From contig NZ_PYOM01000007.1 in assembly GCF_003026365.1 (NCBI RefSeq), positions 1 to 64,000 of the forward strand: a stretch of 64,000 bases of DNA, written 5' to 3'. Below, piece by piece: positions 8,419-18,362 of this stretch. The notes below the pieces were generated by a model. That model was not told where the DNA came from and ran no database searches. It worked only from the letters and a program-made list of their open reading frames with translations. This DNA is from Photobacterium angustum. Its GTDB lineage: Bacteria > Pseudomonadota > Gammaproteobacteria > Enterobacterales > Vibrionaceae. Both the position numbers and the translations under genes were made by a program. Position 1 is the stretch's first letter; every line of letters starts with the position of its first letter.

Positions 8419-9906
8419 TTATTTCAGTGGTTCCAATTTGAGTTTTTCACAATGTTCATTTACTTCATCGAAATGACGTAGTGTCTTTTCACTCGGTTGT
8501 TCACCTTTAAGGCTGACAATAACCAGTGCTGCGGATGACAAAATAAAGGCTGGTATGATTTCATAGACGCTAAATAAGGTTGAGTTCGGCCAAGCAGCAT
8601 GTGCTGCTATCCAAGCAATAACGACTCCTGCACCAACAACCATACACGCGATAGCACCGTGGGCGCTACAACGACGCCAAAATAGCGAGAATAATACAAC
8701 AGGTCCAAACGCAGCACCCATGCCAGCCCAAGCGTGTCCAACAATCGATAAAATCGTGCTTTGTGGGTTACTAGCAAAAATCATAGCCACTAACGAAACG
8801 GCAACAACAGATAATCGTCCAAGGACAACTTGTGATTTCTCGCTCAGTTTGATGTTGAAAAAGTGAGTGATATCTTCGGTTATCGCACTTGATGAGGCTA
8901 ATAACTGAGCTGCAACAGAACTCATTACGGCAGACAATACAGCGGCAATAAGGATTGCAGCGATCCATGTTGGGAATAAGCCTTTAGCAAGCTCTAAGAA
9001 TACCATTTCATTATCAAAGTGATGAGCGGCTCCTGAGTAGTACATTGCGCCAGTAATTCCTACCGCAAATGCGCCAACTAAAGAGACGATCATCCATCCC
9101 ATACAAATTTTACGAGCAATGCTCATTCCTTTGACATCCCCAATCGCCATAAAGCGAACGAGAATGTGCGGCTGACCAAAGTAACCTAATCCCCATGCTA
9201 GTAATGAGAACACGCCAATCGCGCTCGTATTTTCACTAATAACTGAAAAATAATGGGTCGGTAATACATCAGATGCAATGGCTGGATCTAGGTTATACCA
9301 AGTTACTATTGGCGTAATGATGAGTGCAAAGAACATCAATGAACCTTGGAAAAAATCAACCCAGTTAACGGCTAAGAATCCACCTATCGCGGTATAAGCC
9401 ATTAAGAATATGGCTCCAGCCCAAACTGCGGTAGTGTAAGGAATATTAAATAGAGTTTGAATTAAGAAAGCGCCACTAACAAAACCTGCAGCAGCATAAA
9501 GAGTAAAGAATGTGAGTATGACGACAGCAGTCATAAAGCGTAGAGTACGGTTACCACTACCAAATCGCGTATCGAAATAAGAGGGAATAGTTATCGCATC
9601 GCCGACGTTTTCGGTATAAATACGTAACTTTCGCGCGACAAAGCGCCAGTTTAACCATGCGCCAATAATTAAACCAATAGGTAACCAAATTTGATCTAAA
9701 CCTGAAACAAAAACTGCACCGGGAAGGCCGAGTAATAACCAACCACTCATATCTGATGCACCAGCACCGAGTGCAGTCACACCAGGGCTTAAATTACGAC
9801 CACCAAGAACATAATCTGAATTACCTCCCGTCTTTCTTGCTGCGAAAATACCTATCGCAAAAATAATGCAAAAATAGATCGCGAGAACGACATAATAAGT
9901 AAACAT
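8419..9906 (-). CDS. putP: Sodium/proline symporter PutP
   Basis: A 495-aa SSS-family transporter with about 13 membrane helices, close to the 502 aa of E. coli PutP. Recognisable PutP segments include GGRNLSPGVTALGAGASDMS, GWLLLGLPGAVFVSGLDQ, GYFGQPHILVRFMAI and SSVAAQLLASSSAITED. It imports proline with sodium across the inner membrane, either as a nutrient or as a compatible solute, which suits a marine organism. AGGAAA precedes the ATG at 9906. No putA dehydrogenase is adjacent. It is convergent with the Lon-type gene and shares its terminator. Confidence 0.93.
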   Translation of the reverse strand: MFTYYVVLAIYFCIIFAIGIFAARKTGGNSDYVLGGRNLSPGVTALGAGASDMSGWLLLGLPGAVFVSGLDQIWLPIGLIIGAWLNWRFVARKLRIYTENVGDAITIPSYFDTRFGSGNRTLRFMTAVVILTFFTLYAAAGFVSGAFLIQTLFNIPYTTAVWAGAIFLMAYTAIGGFLAVNWVDFFQGSLMFFALIITPIVTWYNLDPAIASDVLPTHYFSVISENTSAIGVFSLLAWGLGYFGQPHILVRFMAIGDVKGMSIARKICMGWMIVSLVGAFAVGITGAMYYSGAAHHFDNEMVFLELAKGLFPTWIAAILIAAVLSAVMSSVAAQLLASSSAITEDITHFFNIKLSEKSQVVLGRLSVVAVSLVAMIFASNPQSTILSIVGHAWAGMGAAFGPVVLFSLFWRRCSAHGAIACMVVGAGVVIAWIAAHAAWPNSTLFSVYEIIPAFILSSAALVIVSLKGEQPSEKTLRHFDEVNEHCEKLKLEPLK

Positions 9907-10407
9907 TGAATTTCCTGTATTGCTTTACCTGTAAAGCCAGCCAATTAATTGGTTTGGGTGTTAGGAGTACAAGTACATTTATTTTTTGTTTTATTTAGAT
10001 AGCTCAGAAATAATTATTTCATAGTTTTAGAATCTGACTAACCCGTATAGGCACTGTAATAAAGCGCTTCATTCTAAATAAAACTTTAAGATTGCTCTGG
10101 AAAATAAAATACGGGTAAAGAATCCGTTATACAAATAAATAACGGTGTTTTGATCACAAAATGAGCGATATTGTGAAAGATTTTATATAAATTTGTATAG
10201 ATTTAAGGTGAGTAGGTAATAGTTGCAATTAACCTATAGTAATTAAAAAAAATTTTAGCTGTTGAGTTTATTATAAATAAACGAATAAAGTTGAGTTTAT
10301 TAGTGGCGCTATTTGGCTGTTAAATAACAAACGATTATTTTAATATATATTGAATTTATTCAGCTAATTTAAAGATATGCCTGTGGTTTATTTCCACAGA
10401 CATTTTC
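9907..10407. other. Intergenic region upstream of putP
   Basis: About 500 AT-rich bases holding the unmapped putP promoter. I see no open frame with a ribosome site, no convincing operator and no RNA gene here. Confidence 0.5.
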
Positions 10408-10769
10408 TTATGTAAAGCTAACTTCTGCATTTGCAATAATTGTAGAAGAACAAGCAAGAATATAGCCTTGTTCGATTTCTTCTTTTTTAGTGTCTCAGCA
10501 CTTGTTGATGTAGTAATATTTGGCGTCGTTTTACATTTGCAAGAACCACAAATCCCACTTCGACAAGCCACAATCAAAGGTAACCCATGTGCTTCTAACG
10601 TTGCGGCAACATTACTCCCTTTTGGCACGACGATAGCTTTGTTAAAACTCGGAACACTGAGTGTTAGCTCTTGCTGCGTATCGCTATCCTGCGTTGTTGC
10701 CGTAGATTTTGAATCGAAATCATAGTTTGGATTGTTAGTAGGATTAATAGCTTCGTTGTGCTTATTTTT
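10408..10769 (-). pseudogene. hcr: Decayed C-terminal 2Fe-2S ferredoxin domain of an Hcr-type NADH oxidoreductase
   Basis: The minus strand encodes the ferredoxin tail of an Hcr-like reductase (ACRSGICGSCKCKTT carries three of the four cluster cysteines). The frame then breaks at a run of six A (plus-strand T-run 10483-10488). One extra A would restore EEIEQGYILACSSTIIANAE and then the stop at 10408, supplying the fourth cysteine (LACSS). Upstream the frame is closed by a stop at 10770-10772, so the FAD and NAD(P) domains are absent. It is therefore both truncated and frameshifted. The intact fusion protein at 26839-28671 has a related ferredoxin tail. A sequencing error could explain the frameshift but not the missing N-terminus. 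Confidence 0.8.
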
Positions 10770-10831
10770 TTAAAAAATATTTCTTATAATATAAAAGTTT
10801 TACTAATTATAAATATTATATAGAGTTTGTT

Positions 10832-11044
10832 ATGATCCGCGCTTATGCTTACTTTTCTAAAAAGCATCCATTGATACATAAGTTTAACATTTTAATTGTT
10901 TTTTCAGTGTTCATTTTATGTACTTATCAACTACTTGAAAATAGTAAGATTAGATATTCGTTCGGATTTGTACCGATCTTATTTTTTCTCTTTATTTTTG
11001 CTAAAGCTTCTACCTATAAAAGCAAGTATTTAAGTGATAGATAG
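10832..11044 (+). CDS. Small putative inner-membrane protein (70 aa)
   Basis: Unrecognised. Two hydrophobic helices are predicted by eye (about residues 19-35, FNILIVFSVFILCTY, and 44-58, FGFVPILFFLFIFAKA), with basic residues before the first and after the second. The ribosome site is weak (GAG 8 bases before the ATG) and the region is very AT-rich, so it may not be expressed. The terminator just after it fits a real short transcript, but that hairpin also serves the opposite gene. Confidence 0.4.
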   Translation: MIRAYAYFSKKHPLIHKFNILIVFSVFILCTYQLLENSKIRYSFGFVPILFFLFIFAKASTYKSKYLSDR

Positions 11045-11066
11045 TAGTTTTCTATAGTAAGTAAAG

Positions 11067-11096
11067 AAAAAGACCCAGTATGCACTGGGTCTTTTA
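11067..11096. terminator. Bidirectional terminator
   Basis: AAAAGACCCAGT / ACTGGGTCTTTT hairpin with a short loop, between the small membrane gene and the end of the AsmA-like gene. Confidence 0.9.
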
Positions 11097-11114
11097 GGTT
11101 GTAACAACAGATAC

Positions 11115-14100
11115 TTATTTTTGTTGCCAAATGCGTTCACATTCAGCCGAGCCATTCGCTGCGATGGGCTTTTCAAATAGCCACTGCAATGGTGCGACGA
11201 CAGGGCTGGTAGTAAAGCGTACTGATGTTTTTAAAATAGCGGACAGTGGTACATTAAAGTTGAATTTATCAAAGGTACCATGAACATCAACCGGTGTTTG
11301 TAAGCTGAAAATCTGGGCTTTTTTCGATTTTGGAGATAAATACAGATTAAAGTCACGATTTTTATAACTTGCATTAAAAGCACCATGTACTTGAATACGG
11401 GAAGTATCAAGCAATAAATCACGTTGCGTCATGTTGCCATTTTTTACATTAAAGCCACCTGCTACACAATTTAATACGGAATGATCTTTAGTAACAAATT
11501 TAGGTAATACAGCATCGGCTAAACTTACCGCCCATAAGTCAATTAAGTTTGCTTGGAAAGCTTTAGGCCAAGCGGCAAAACCGATAAAACCGTTAGCGTT
11601 ATTCATTAGGCTATCTGGTGTATTTGCCAAACTATTAAGATTAAATTCAAAGCTGATCTTACCCTTCATATCGGTTTTTGGATCGATTCGACGAGCAATA
11701 ATGCCGTAGTCAAAGTTCTTCACGAATCCATTAAGATGGATATCAAATAGCTCTTTTTGTGCTTTGACCGAACCTTTAATATCAATATTTCCGCCCGGTA
11801 ATTTAATGTGCAGCAGGTTTAAACTCAGTAAACCGTTATGTAATGTCCAGTCTAGTTTTCCTGCGCCTAACCAGTCTTTACCTGAGCGTACTTCACCGAC
11901 ATTGAGTTTGAAATTAGCATTCAGCTTATTTAAACCTTCAGGGCTAAGAACAGGTACAGGTTTATCGACTGTTTTTGCTGGTGTAGTTTTTTCTTTGCTG
12001 TCTTTAGGTAGCCATGCTTGCCAATTTTTAACTTTAAAATCGTTAATTTGAATGAACGGTGCGCGAAGATCTAATGATACGGTTGGGCGATCTTGGCCTT
12101 TCATCGGTGGTAAGAAATCACCTTTACCTTGTAATTTACTGCTCCCTACTTGAACCAGCATATTACGCAAATGGTAGCCGACTTTATCGGTTGAAACGGA
12201 TGCGGCAACCGTCACTGGACCATACGGTGGCAGCTCAAGACCGGTAAACGCATTAAAGCGATCTAAGTTAGGCGTTGTTGCCTTAAAGTTTAAATTCAAC
12301 TTTTGTGGATTAATGGGTAGCGATACATCAGATTCGGCATTGAGTGCAATATCACCGACATTAGCCGTTAAGGTAACAGGCACCGATTTACGCCCATCAT
12401 TGGCTTGTTTCAGTGATACAGAATCAATCTCAATGTTAACGGGCTTATTTGCAGCTTGGCCTGAGATAATCAAGTGAGTTGCGGTATCGGGACCTGTAAT
12501 AAACTTACCCTGACGAAGTGCGACATCAAAGGCTTTGCCTGTGTAAGTATCTGCAACACGCAGTTTACCACCGTTTAGTTGTGCTTCGACTTTAGCCTGT
12601 TCCATTAACTCAAGCACAGTACGACCTGATAACGACAAAGATAATTTAGCGCTATCGAGTGTCATACCAAGATCATTGGTCACATTGAACTGTTTTAAGA
12701 TTTGACCGATATTCGGCTTATCTACCCCTAGATGGAGTTGAGATTGGATAGCGTTATTATTGATATCCAGTGAAATATCACCTTGGTACAAACTTCCCGC
12801 ATAGCGAGCACTAAAAGGAGCGGGTTTTAATTTACCGTCACGTAACTGGCCACTAAATTGGGTGTCATCAATTTGTTGATTAGCCCAAAGCATTTTATTG
12901 ATGCCAAGTTTTACATCAGCATCGGCAATCACGACTTTATTGCTAAGTAACGGCATATCAAGATTCACACCTTGAGTTGGTACTGTTTGCTCAACAGTTG
13001 GTACTTTTTCGCGATCAACAAATTGCCCTAACTGATTGAAATTTAGAGTATCAAATTGCGCATTAAGCGTTAAAAATGGCGTTTTAGTATTTTGTTTCCA
13101 TTTAAAATCGACCTTACCTTGGCTCTGCATTAATGCCATGGTGGGGATATTTAATGTTAGCCAATCACCGGTATTAGTTAGCTTTCCTTTGAAATCGATT
13201 TTGCCATGCATAGATGCACGTGTACCCAGCCATGGACTTAGTTTACCTGCATCTTTACTGTGTACGGTTAGGTTTAACCAACTGCCTTTTTGCCAATTAG
13301 TTTTTACAAATTCACCTTGTGCTTTTATGTCAACAACAGGGCTGGAAAAGTGTAGTGATGGCATCCAATTACGATGGTTAATAATATCGGATAGTGTGCC
13401 TGCTTTCGCTGTGATCTTAACGGGAATATCCATGATCTGACCTTGGATGTCAGAACTAAATGGCTGCTCCATACCAGATGTTAGTGCTGCTTTATCAATG
13501 GCAAAAGATGCTTTGGCTCCCCAGTCAATATGCGCTTTATCAATATTGAGCGAGAGCTGGCTATTATCAATCCACTCTTGAAGTTTTGTACCTTGGGTCG
13601 TCAGCTGTAGCTGAGCCTTATCAAGATGTCCTTTTGCATCTGGGATCCCTGAGATCCAACCAGCCATTTCACCTAATTGTGAGTCTTGAGCGCCTAATTT
13701 CACATCAACGGTTGATGTCCATTGGGTGGCATCAATATCAGCCGTGCCACGAAATGGCACATCTGCAATATTGGCAGTCATTGGAGCGTGAAGTTTACCT
13801 TTATCGCCTTCCACTTTAAGCGAGATATTATTAACAGGTGTACCTAAGCCTTTAATCTCATCGACAGATAGATCAAGATGGGTTTCTGTTTTAACAAGCC
13901 ATTGATCCAGCGCTTTTTGCAGAGGCGATTTTTGAGGTGCTGCTGCTGCATAACCGACACCGTACATAACCGGAGGTTGGGGTTGTAACCATGGGCGCAG
14001 ATCGATTAACGGAATATTTAGCTTACCGTTAATATGATTAAGATCTTTTGCGTTTTGAGCCAATGAAATATCAAGGAAACCTTTAGCAGACGTGATGGGG

Positions 14101-15071
14101 CTCGTTAGCGCGATATCAGCCAGTGAAATGCCTTTGCTTGACGCAGTAATTTGGGTTGTTAGTGACATTGGCGCGGCATGACGCAAATCAATATCAAGCA
14201 GGGATTCAAGCTGCGCGGTATCAACCCAATCAAGTTTTACGTTGGCTTTTGACGGCGTACTACTGTGGAATGGATGAATATCTGCATCAATATTGAGTTT
14301 CGCCCCAGCAAAGCTGCCTCTTGCGTCTAATTTGCCTTGTTGTTCATTAATCAGTGATTCTAAATCACCGGCCAGTGAAACATCATATTCATTCCCCATG
14401 GCATTACCTTTCGCTTGTAATAGCCATTTATCAGGTTTGGTTAACGCTAATTGATCTAAATATACGTTGGCATACTGCTCGGTATGTTGATCTAAATAAT
14501 CAACCGATACTTTTTCCGCTCGAATATTGTTGCTCAATGCCAGTTTAAACGGCGTTGATTGAGTGGTCTCTTTCGGTTTTTCATTAGCTTGCTCGGCAAA
14601 CACCCAGTTCGCTTTCCCTTGATTATCTTTTGACAGATGTAATGAAATATCTTTGAGATCCAGATAGTCAATCTTTAGGGTATGAGATAGAAGAGGCAAA
14701 ACAGATATTTTTGCACCGATGTAGCCTGATTTAAGCATCGGTTCCCATTTCATTGCTTCAGTATTGGCAACGGTGACATCGCTTAACTCAATTTCAGGGC
14801 TGAATGATAGGGTCAGTGACATGTCACCACCAATGGTTGTTTCACGATCTAAAGTAGAACTTAACCATTGGTTGATATCATGTCGATGGTCAGCTAAATC
14901 GATCTTAACCCCATAAGCGAGTACCCCAGTTGCGGCAATGATAGGGGTTAGTATGGCAATAGAAGTCCACTTCGCCACTTGTTTTAGTTTGTTTTTTTTC
15001 GGTGGCTGAACCGCATTATCCTGTTTTTCAGAGGATGAAGCCGTCTCAGCTGGAATGCGTGATTGCGTCAT
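11115..15071 (-). CDS. Very large AsmA-family protein (1,318 aa)
   Basis: One N-terminal membrane anchor (residues about 33-52, WTSIAILTPIIAATGVLAYG) follows a basic cytosolic start. The rest is a periplasmic beta-rich chain. The AsmA signature follows the anchor (TTIGGDMSLTLSFSPEIELS and VTVANTEAM), and the C-terminal AsmA_2-like region ends near GGFNVKNGNMTQRDLLLDTS. This is the bridge-like lipid transfer architecture of the YhdP/TamB/AsmA group, which moves or organises phospholipid between the two membranes. At 1,318 aa it is far longer than E. coli AsmA (617 aa) and nearer YhdP. A basic tail follows the last strands. It lies 190 bp after murR on the same strand. The start ATG 15071 has only a weak ribosome site. 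Confidence 0.88.
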   Translation of the reverse strand: MTQSRIPAETASSSEKQDNAVQPPKKNKLKQVAKWTSIAILTPIIAATGVLAYGVKIDLADHRHDINQWLSSTLDRETTIGGDMSLTLSFSPEIELSDVTVANTEAMKWEPMLKSGYIGAKISVLPLLSHTLKIDYLDLKDISLHLSKDNQGKANWVFAEQANEKPKETTQSTPFKLALSNNIRAEKVSVDYLDQHTEQYANVYLDQLALTKPDKWLLQAKGNAMGNEYDVSLAGDLESLINEQQGKLDARGSFAGAKLNIDADIHPFHSSTPSKANVKLDWVDTAQLESLLDIDLRHAAPMSLTTQITASSKGISLADIALTSPITSAKGFLDISLAQNAKDLNHINGKLNIPLIDLRPWLQPQPPVMYGVGYAAAAPQKSPLQKALDQWLVKTETHLDLSVDEIKGLGTPVNNISLKVEGDKGKLHAPMTANIADVPFRGTADIDATQWTSTVDVKLGAQDSQLGEMAGWISGIPDAKGHLDKAQLQLTTQGTKLQEWIDNSQLSLNIDKAHIDWGAKASFAIDKAALTSGMEQPFSSDIQGQIMDIPVKITAKAGTLSDIINHRNWMPSLHFSSPVVDIKAQGEFVKTNWQKGSWLNLTVHSKDAGKLSPWLGTRASMHGKIDFKGKLTNTGDWLTLNIPTMALMQSQGKVDFKWKQNTKTPFLTLNAQFDTLNFNQLGQFVDREKVPTVEQTVPTQGVNLDMPLLSNKVVIADADVKLGINKMLWANQQIDDTQFSGQLRDGKLKPAPFSARYAGSLYQGDISLDINNNAIQSQLHLGVDKPNIGQILKQFNVTNDLGMTLDSAKLSLSLSGRTVLELMEQAKVEAQLNGGKLRVADTYTGKAFDVALRQGKFITGPDTATHLIISGQAANKPVNIEIDSVSLKQANDGRKSVPVTLTANVGDIALNAESDVSLPINPQKLNLNFKATTPNLDRFNAFTGLELPPYGPVTVAASVSTDKVGYHLRNMLVQVGSSKLQGKGDFLPPMKGQDRPTVSLDLRAPFIQINDFKVKNWQAWLPKDSKEKTTPAKTVDKPVPVLSPEGLNKLNANFKLNVGEVRSGKDWLGAGKLDWTLHNGLLSLNLLHIKLPGGNIDIKGSVKAQKELFDIHLNGFVKNFDYGIIARRIDPKTDMKGKISFEFNLNSLANTPDSLMNNANGFIGFAAWPKAFQANLIDLWAVSLADAVLPKFVTKDHSVLNCVAGGFNVKNGNMTQRDLLLDTSRIQVHGAFNASYKNRDFNLYLSPKSKKAQIFSLQTPVDVHGTFDKFNFNVPLSAILKTSVRFTTSPVVAPLQWLFEKPIAANGSAECERIWQQK

Positions 15072-15261
15072 AATTGGTCAGATTTTCTCTAATGAAGGCG
15101 TGCAGCATGCTGGCATCGTGCGAAAAAGCGATTTTTAATCGGTACTGCAGATTGCTGGCGAAGATATACTGCCAAAATAATATAGTCAGACAGTATACCA
15201 AAAACAGGGTTCCCTTTATTGCGTCTTTAAAGGTAACAAAAAGTAAATTAAGCAGTTTTAG

Positions 15262-16065
15262 TTATTGTTGTAAGGCTATACAAATGATGTCGGTCAGCGT
15301 TTGTTGTGCTGCAAGGTGTAAATTGAAATGCTGATTCGCAATGCTATGCAGTGGCGGTTCACAAATTACATCGAGCTTCATATCAGCAAGGGAATTAAGC
15401 AGTAAATCATCGGGTGTGCTTATGACAATAATACCAGCGCCACGAAGCTTAGCGGCATGGACTGTAAGCTGTAAAATGGGTTGTTCACTGTTATTACTGA
15501 TCACAAAAAGCACGTCTTGCTCTGTTAGTGTGTTGGCGATGGTACTTTGCAGCGCATGATCTTTACTGTGAATAACAGGTAAACCTAAGGCTAGCAACTT
15601 ATCATTAAAATCACGGGTGATAATGGCATTTGCTCCCAGCCCGACGAGTTGAATCCGTTGGGCTTGGCTTAACCGTGCTGCAATATCGGTCAGTAATTGT
15701 GTATCAATAGCTTTGGTTGTATCAATAATGGCATTGGCTTTTTGTTGTGCCATTTTACTTAAGCTGCTCGCAAGCGTGTTATTGGGCTCTGGTTGAGTCG
15801 ATAATTGATTCAGCACATTACCACCGATGGTATTGTGCCTTGCTAATTCTTCACTGATCGCCATTTTAAAGGCAGGAAATCCCTTAAAACCAATACGCTG
15901 AGTAAATTTTACAATACTCGATTGACTAACATTGGCAGCTTTCGCAAGTTCTTGTGATGACAGCGAAACCACTAATTCAGGTTGTGCTAAAACCAAGGTC
16001 GCAATCTTTTGACCATTAGGGGAGAATTGTGATTGTAGGTTGGCGATTTTATCAAGTGCAGTCAT
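15262..16065 (-). CDS. murR: MurR/RpiR-family transcriptional regulator
   Basis: A 267-aa protein. The N-terminal RpiR helix-turn-helix (residues about 1-75) contains SSQELAKAANVSQSSIVKFT followed by QRIGFKGFPAFKMAI. A SIS sugar-phosphate isomerase-like domain (about 120-245) contains RIQLVGLGANAIITRDF and VLFVISNNSEQPIL. MurR represses murQ in E. coli and responds to N-acetylmuramic acid 6-phosphate. Here it is divergent from murQ with 133 bp between them, which supports the same role. Operators were not identified. Confidence 0.88.
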   Translation of the reverse strand: MTALDKIANLQSQFSPNGQKIATLVLAQPELVVSLSSQELAKAANVSQSSIVKFTQRIGFKGFPAFKMAISEELARHNTIGGNVLNQLSTQPEPNNTLASSLSKMAQQKANAIIDTTKAIDTQLLTDIAARLSQAQRIQLVGLGANAIITRDFNDKLLALGLPVIHSKDHALQSTIANTLTEQDVLFVISNNSEQPILQLTVHAAKLRGAGIIVISTPDDLLLNSLADMKLDVICEPPLHSIANQHFNLHLAAQQTLTDIICIALQQ

Positions 16066-16198
16066 AGTAATAACAGTTCGAGCATTTGTCTTGATAATAG
16101 CCTGAAAAACACTAAGTTACCGTGATATTTACAGCGTTATATTAATCGCGAACAAGAATCTAGAGCCTGATACGCTTGTTGGTTATGATTAATAAAGA

Positions 16199-17122
16199 AT
16201 GAATAAAACTAGGATGAAAACCTTGAAGATTGATCTGACCCAACTCGTCACAGAAAGTCGCAATACGGCAAGCCAAAACATCGATATGTTATCCACAGTT
16301 GATATGCTGAAGGTGATCAACAATGAAGATAAAAAAGTCGCGTTAGCGGTTGAACAAGTATTACCTGAAATTGCGGTTGTCGTTGATGCTATTGCAGCGG
16401 CTTTTCAACAAGGTGGACGTTTAATTTACGTTGGTGCAGGCACCTCTGGTCGATTAGGTATTTTAGATGCAAGTGAGTGTCCACCTACTTATGGTAGTAA
16501 GCCAGAACAAGTTGTCGGCTTAATTGCTGGTGGCCATCAAGCAATTTTAAAAGCGGTAGAAAACGCAGAAGATAATCGTGAAATGGGCGCACAAGATCTG
16601 ATTGATCTTAACTTTAATTCAAAAGACGTTTTAGTTGGCATTGCTGCCAGCGGACGTACCCCTTATGTGATAGGTGCGATGGAATATGCCAAATCACAAA
16701 ATGCGATGGTCGCGTCCATTAGTTGTAATCCACAAAGCCCAATGGCTGAACTGGCAGATGTAGCTATCACGCCAGTGGTTGGGGCTGAAGTTGTAACGGG
16801 CTCATCGCGTATGAAAGCAGGTACTGCGCAAAAGTTAGTGCTAAATATGCTGACAACAGGGGCGATGATCCGTGTTGGTAAAGTGTATGGCAATTTAATG
16901 GTGGATGTTGAAGCGACCAATGCCAAATTGGTTGAACGCCAGAAAAACATTGTGATGCAAGCAACTGAATGTAGCCGTGATGAAGCTGAACACGCATTAA
17001 CTGCCTGTGATGGTCATTGTAAAACCGCGATTGTGATGATTTTAGCTGGTGTTGATGCTCAAACAGCCGCAGACTTATTAGCGAAAAATAAAGGATTTAC
17101 TCGCCAAGCGATCCAAGCCTGA
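16199..17122 (+). CDS. murQ: N-acetylmuramic acid 6-phosphate etherase MurQ
   Basis: Cleaves the lactyl ether of MurNAc-6-phosphate to give GlcNAc-6-phosphate and D-lactate during cell-wall recycling in the cytosol. The SIS-domain enzyme is very well conserved: [35 protein letters not shown], and the family signature [20 protein letters not shown] followed by LNMLTTGAM. The catalytic Glu lies in ASECPP. Three in-frame starts are possible (ATG 16199, ATG 16214, TTG 16223). TTG 16223 has the best-spaced AGGA and would give 299 aa, near the 298 aa of E. coli. No MurNAc PTS transporter is adjacent, so the substrate probably comes from recycling (AnmK route) or a distant transporter. Confidence 0.95.
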   Translation: MNKTRMKTLKIDLTQLVTESRNTASQNIDMLSTVDMLKVINNEDKKVALAVEQVLPEIAVVVDAIAAAFQQGGRLIYVGAGTSGRLGILDASECPPTYGSKPEQVVGLIAGGHQAILKAVENAEDNREMGAQDLIDLNFNSKDVLVGIAASGRTPYVIGAMEYAKSQNAMVASISCNPQSPMAELADVAITPVVGAEVVTGSSRMKAGTAQKLVLNMLTTGAMIRVGKVYGNLMVDVEATNAKLVERQKNIVMQATECSRDEAEHALTACDGHCKTAIVMILAGVDAQTAADLLAKNKGFTRQAIQA

Positions 17123-17135
17123 TGATACAAAACAC

Positions 17136-17174
17136 AAAGCCCTATCACGATGGTCGATGATAGGGCTTTGTTTT
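17136..17174. terminator. Terminator between murQ and mltC
   Basis: AAAGCCCTATCA / TGATAGGGCTTT, a perfect 12-bp stem followed by GTTTT. It could also terminate mltC on the other strand. Confidence 0.85.
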
Positions 17175-17201
17175 ATAACCAAGTGTCTGGGTATATATAG
17201 A

Positions 17202-18335
17202 TCATAGTGACTGAAATTCTTTTTGGAAGTTCAGCACTTTTTCTAAGTATCGGCGCGCTTCAAGTTTCGGATGTTTATTGGTTAATGCCCAATAAGCTTG
17301 ATTGGGTTGTAACTGATTGAGCTTATCCATAGCTCGCTGCCTATCTGGATCAAAGGTTGATAATACGCCACCTGTACCACTGTTATAAGCGGAAATCATA
17401 CTGTAATGCTTAGTGGTAGGATTTCGCACATCCCTTAAATAGCGGGTTTGTAAAATGTGCAAATAAGCGGTACCCGTATCAATGTTGTTAGCCGGATCAA
17501 ACAGGTAGTCTTTGGTTGGTATCCCTGGCTTGTTCTTCACCAGTTTAAATACATCAGCACCTGCTGTTTTCGGAATAACTTGCATCAAGCCATAAGCCCC
17601 TGCGTGGCTGACAGCAAACGGGTTAAAACTGCTTTCTGTTTTTACCACCGCATAGATCAGATCTTCTGAAATACCGTATTGTTTTGATGCGCGTTTTATA
17701 ATATCAGCATATTGGTATTCGCGTTGTTCAAGGTGATCGCTAACCATATCGATTTCAACGTAGTAAGCTGTGCCTCGTTTAAGTGGTTTGGTTTGTAGCT
17801 TATTTTCAATTAAATAATCTGCGAAACGTCCAGCACGCCACGGCCATTGAATATCTTGGTTATCTTGATCTTTAACTTGCCCAAGTAAGAAAGGCTTACC
17901 GTTTAATGGGATCGATTTATCACTGAACAAATCCACTTGGGATGGATCGGCTGGCATTAGCAAGGTTTCTTCAATCGCTTTTCTCAATGTGGCTTCAGGT
18001 GCGTATTGAGCAACAGTTGAAACGTAAATTTTACCGTTATCAAAATCAATGTGTGCACGCGTACGATAACCATCAAAGTATTTCACATAACGGTGTTTTC
18101 CTGCCTGAAGGAATTCGTCATCGCCCCATTGCTTTTTCACTTGCACACCAAGATAAGCCAATAATGCCTGCATGGCTTGCTCATTATTCACATTACCTGT
18201 GTTTATATTTCCACCATTGATATTCCCGTTATGGTTGGGATAAGTGGGCTTGCAGTTATAGAGACATTCAACTTGGTTTGATGAACACCCTGCGGCAAGT
18301 AAACAGGTTGTAATAATGAGCAATGCTTTTTTCAT
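17202..18335 (-). CDS. mltC: Membrane-bound lytic murein transglycosylase C (MltC)
   Basis: An outer-membrane lipoprotein enzyme that cuts peptidoglycan to 1,6-anhydro-MurNAc products. The lipoprotein signal is MKKALLIITTCLLAAGCSSN with the lipobox Cys at about residue 17. An Asn/Gly-rich linker follows (about residues 35-55), then the MltC N-terminal domain (VKYFDGYRTRAHIDFDNGKI). The SLT catalytic domain has the Glu in AVVKTESSFNPFAVSHAGAY and the motifs GLMQVIPKTAG and SAYNSGTGGV. ATG 18335 is preferred to GTG 18350 because AAGGAT lies 6 bases upstream. The next upstream gene is only 27 bp away, so they form an operon. Placement beside murQ/murR joins cutting and recycling of the wall. Confidence 0.93.
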   Translation of the reverse strand: MKKALLIITTCLLAAGCSSNQVECLYNCKPTYPNHNGNINGGNINTGNVNNEQAMQALLAYLGVQVKKQWGDDEFLQAGKHRYVKYFDGYRTRAHIDFDNGKIYVSTVAQYAPEATLRKAIEETLLMPADPSQVDLFSDKSIPLNGKPFLLGQVKDQDNQDIQWPWRAGRFADYLIENKLQTKPLKRGTAYYVEIDMVSDHLEQREYQYADIIKRASKQYGISEDLIYAVVKTESSFNPFAVSHAGAYGLMQVIPKTAGADVFKLVKNKPGIPTKDYLFDPANNIDTGTAYLHILQTRYLRDVRNPTTKHYSMISAYNSGTGGVLSTFDPDRQRAMDKLNQLQPNQAYWALTNKHPKLEARRYLEKVLNFQKEFQSL

Positions 18336-18362
18336 GGTTATCCTTACCACATATTTCCGTGA

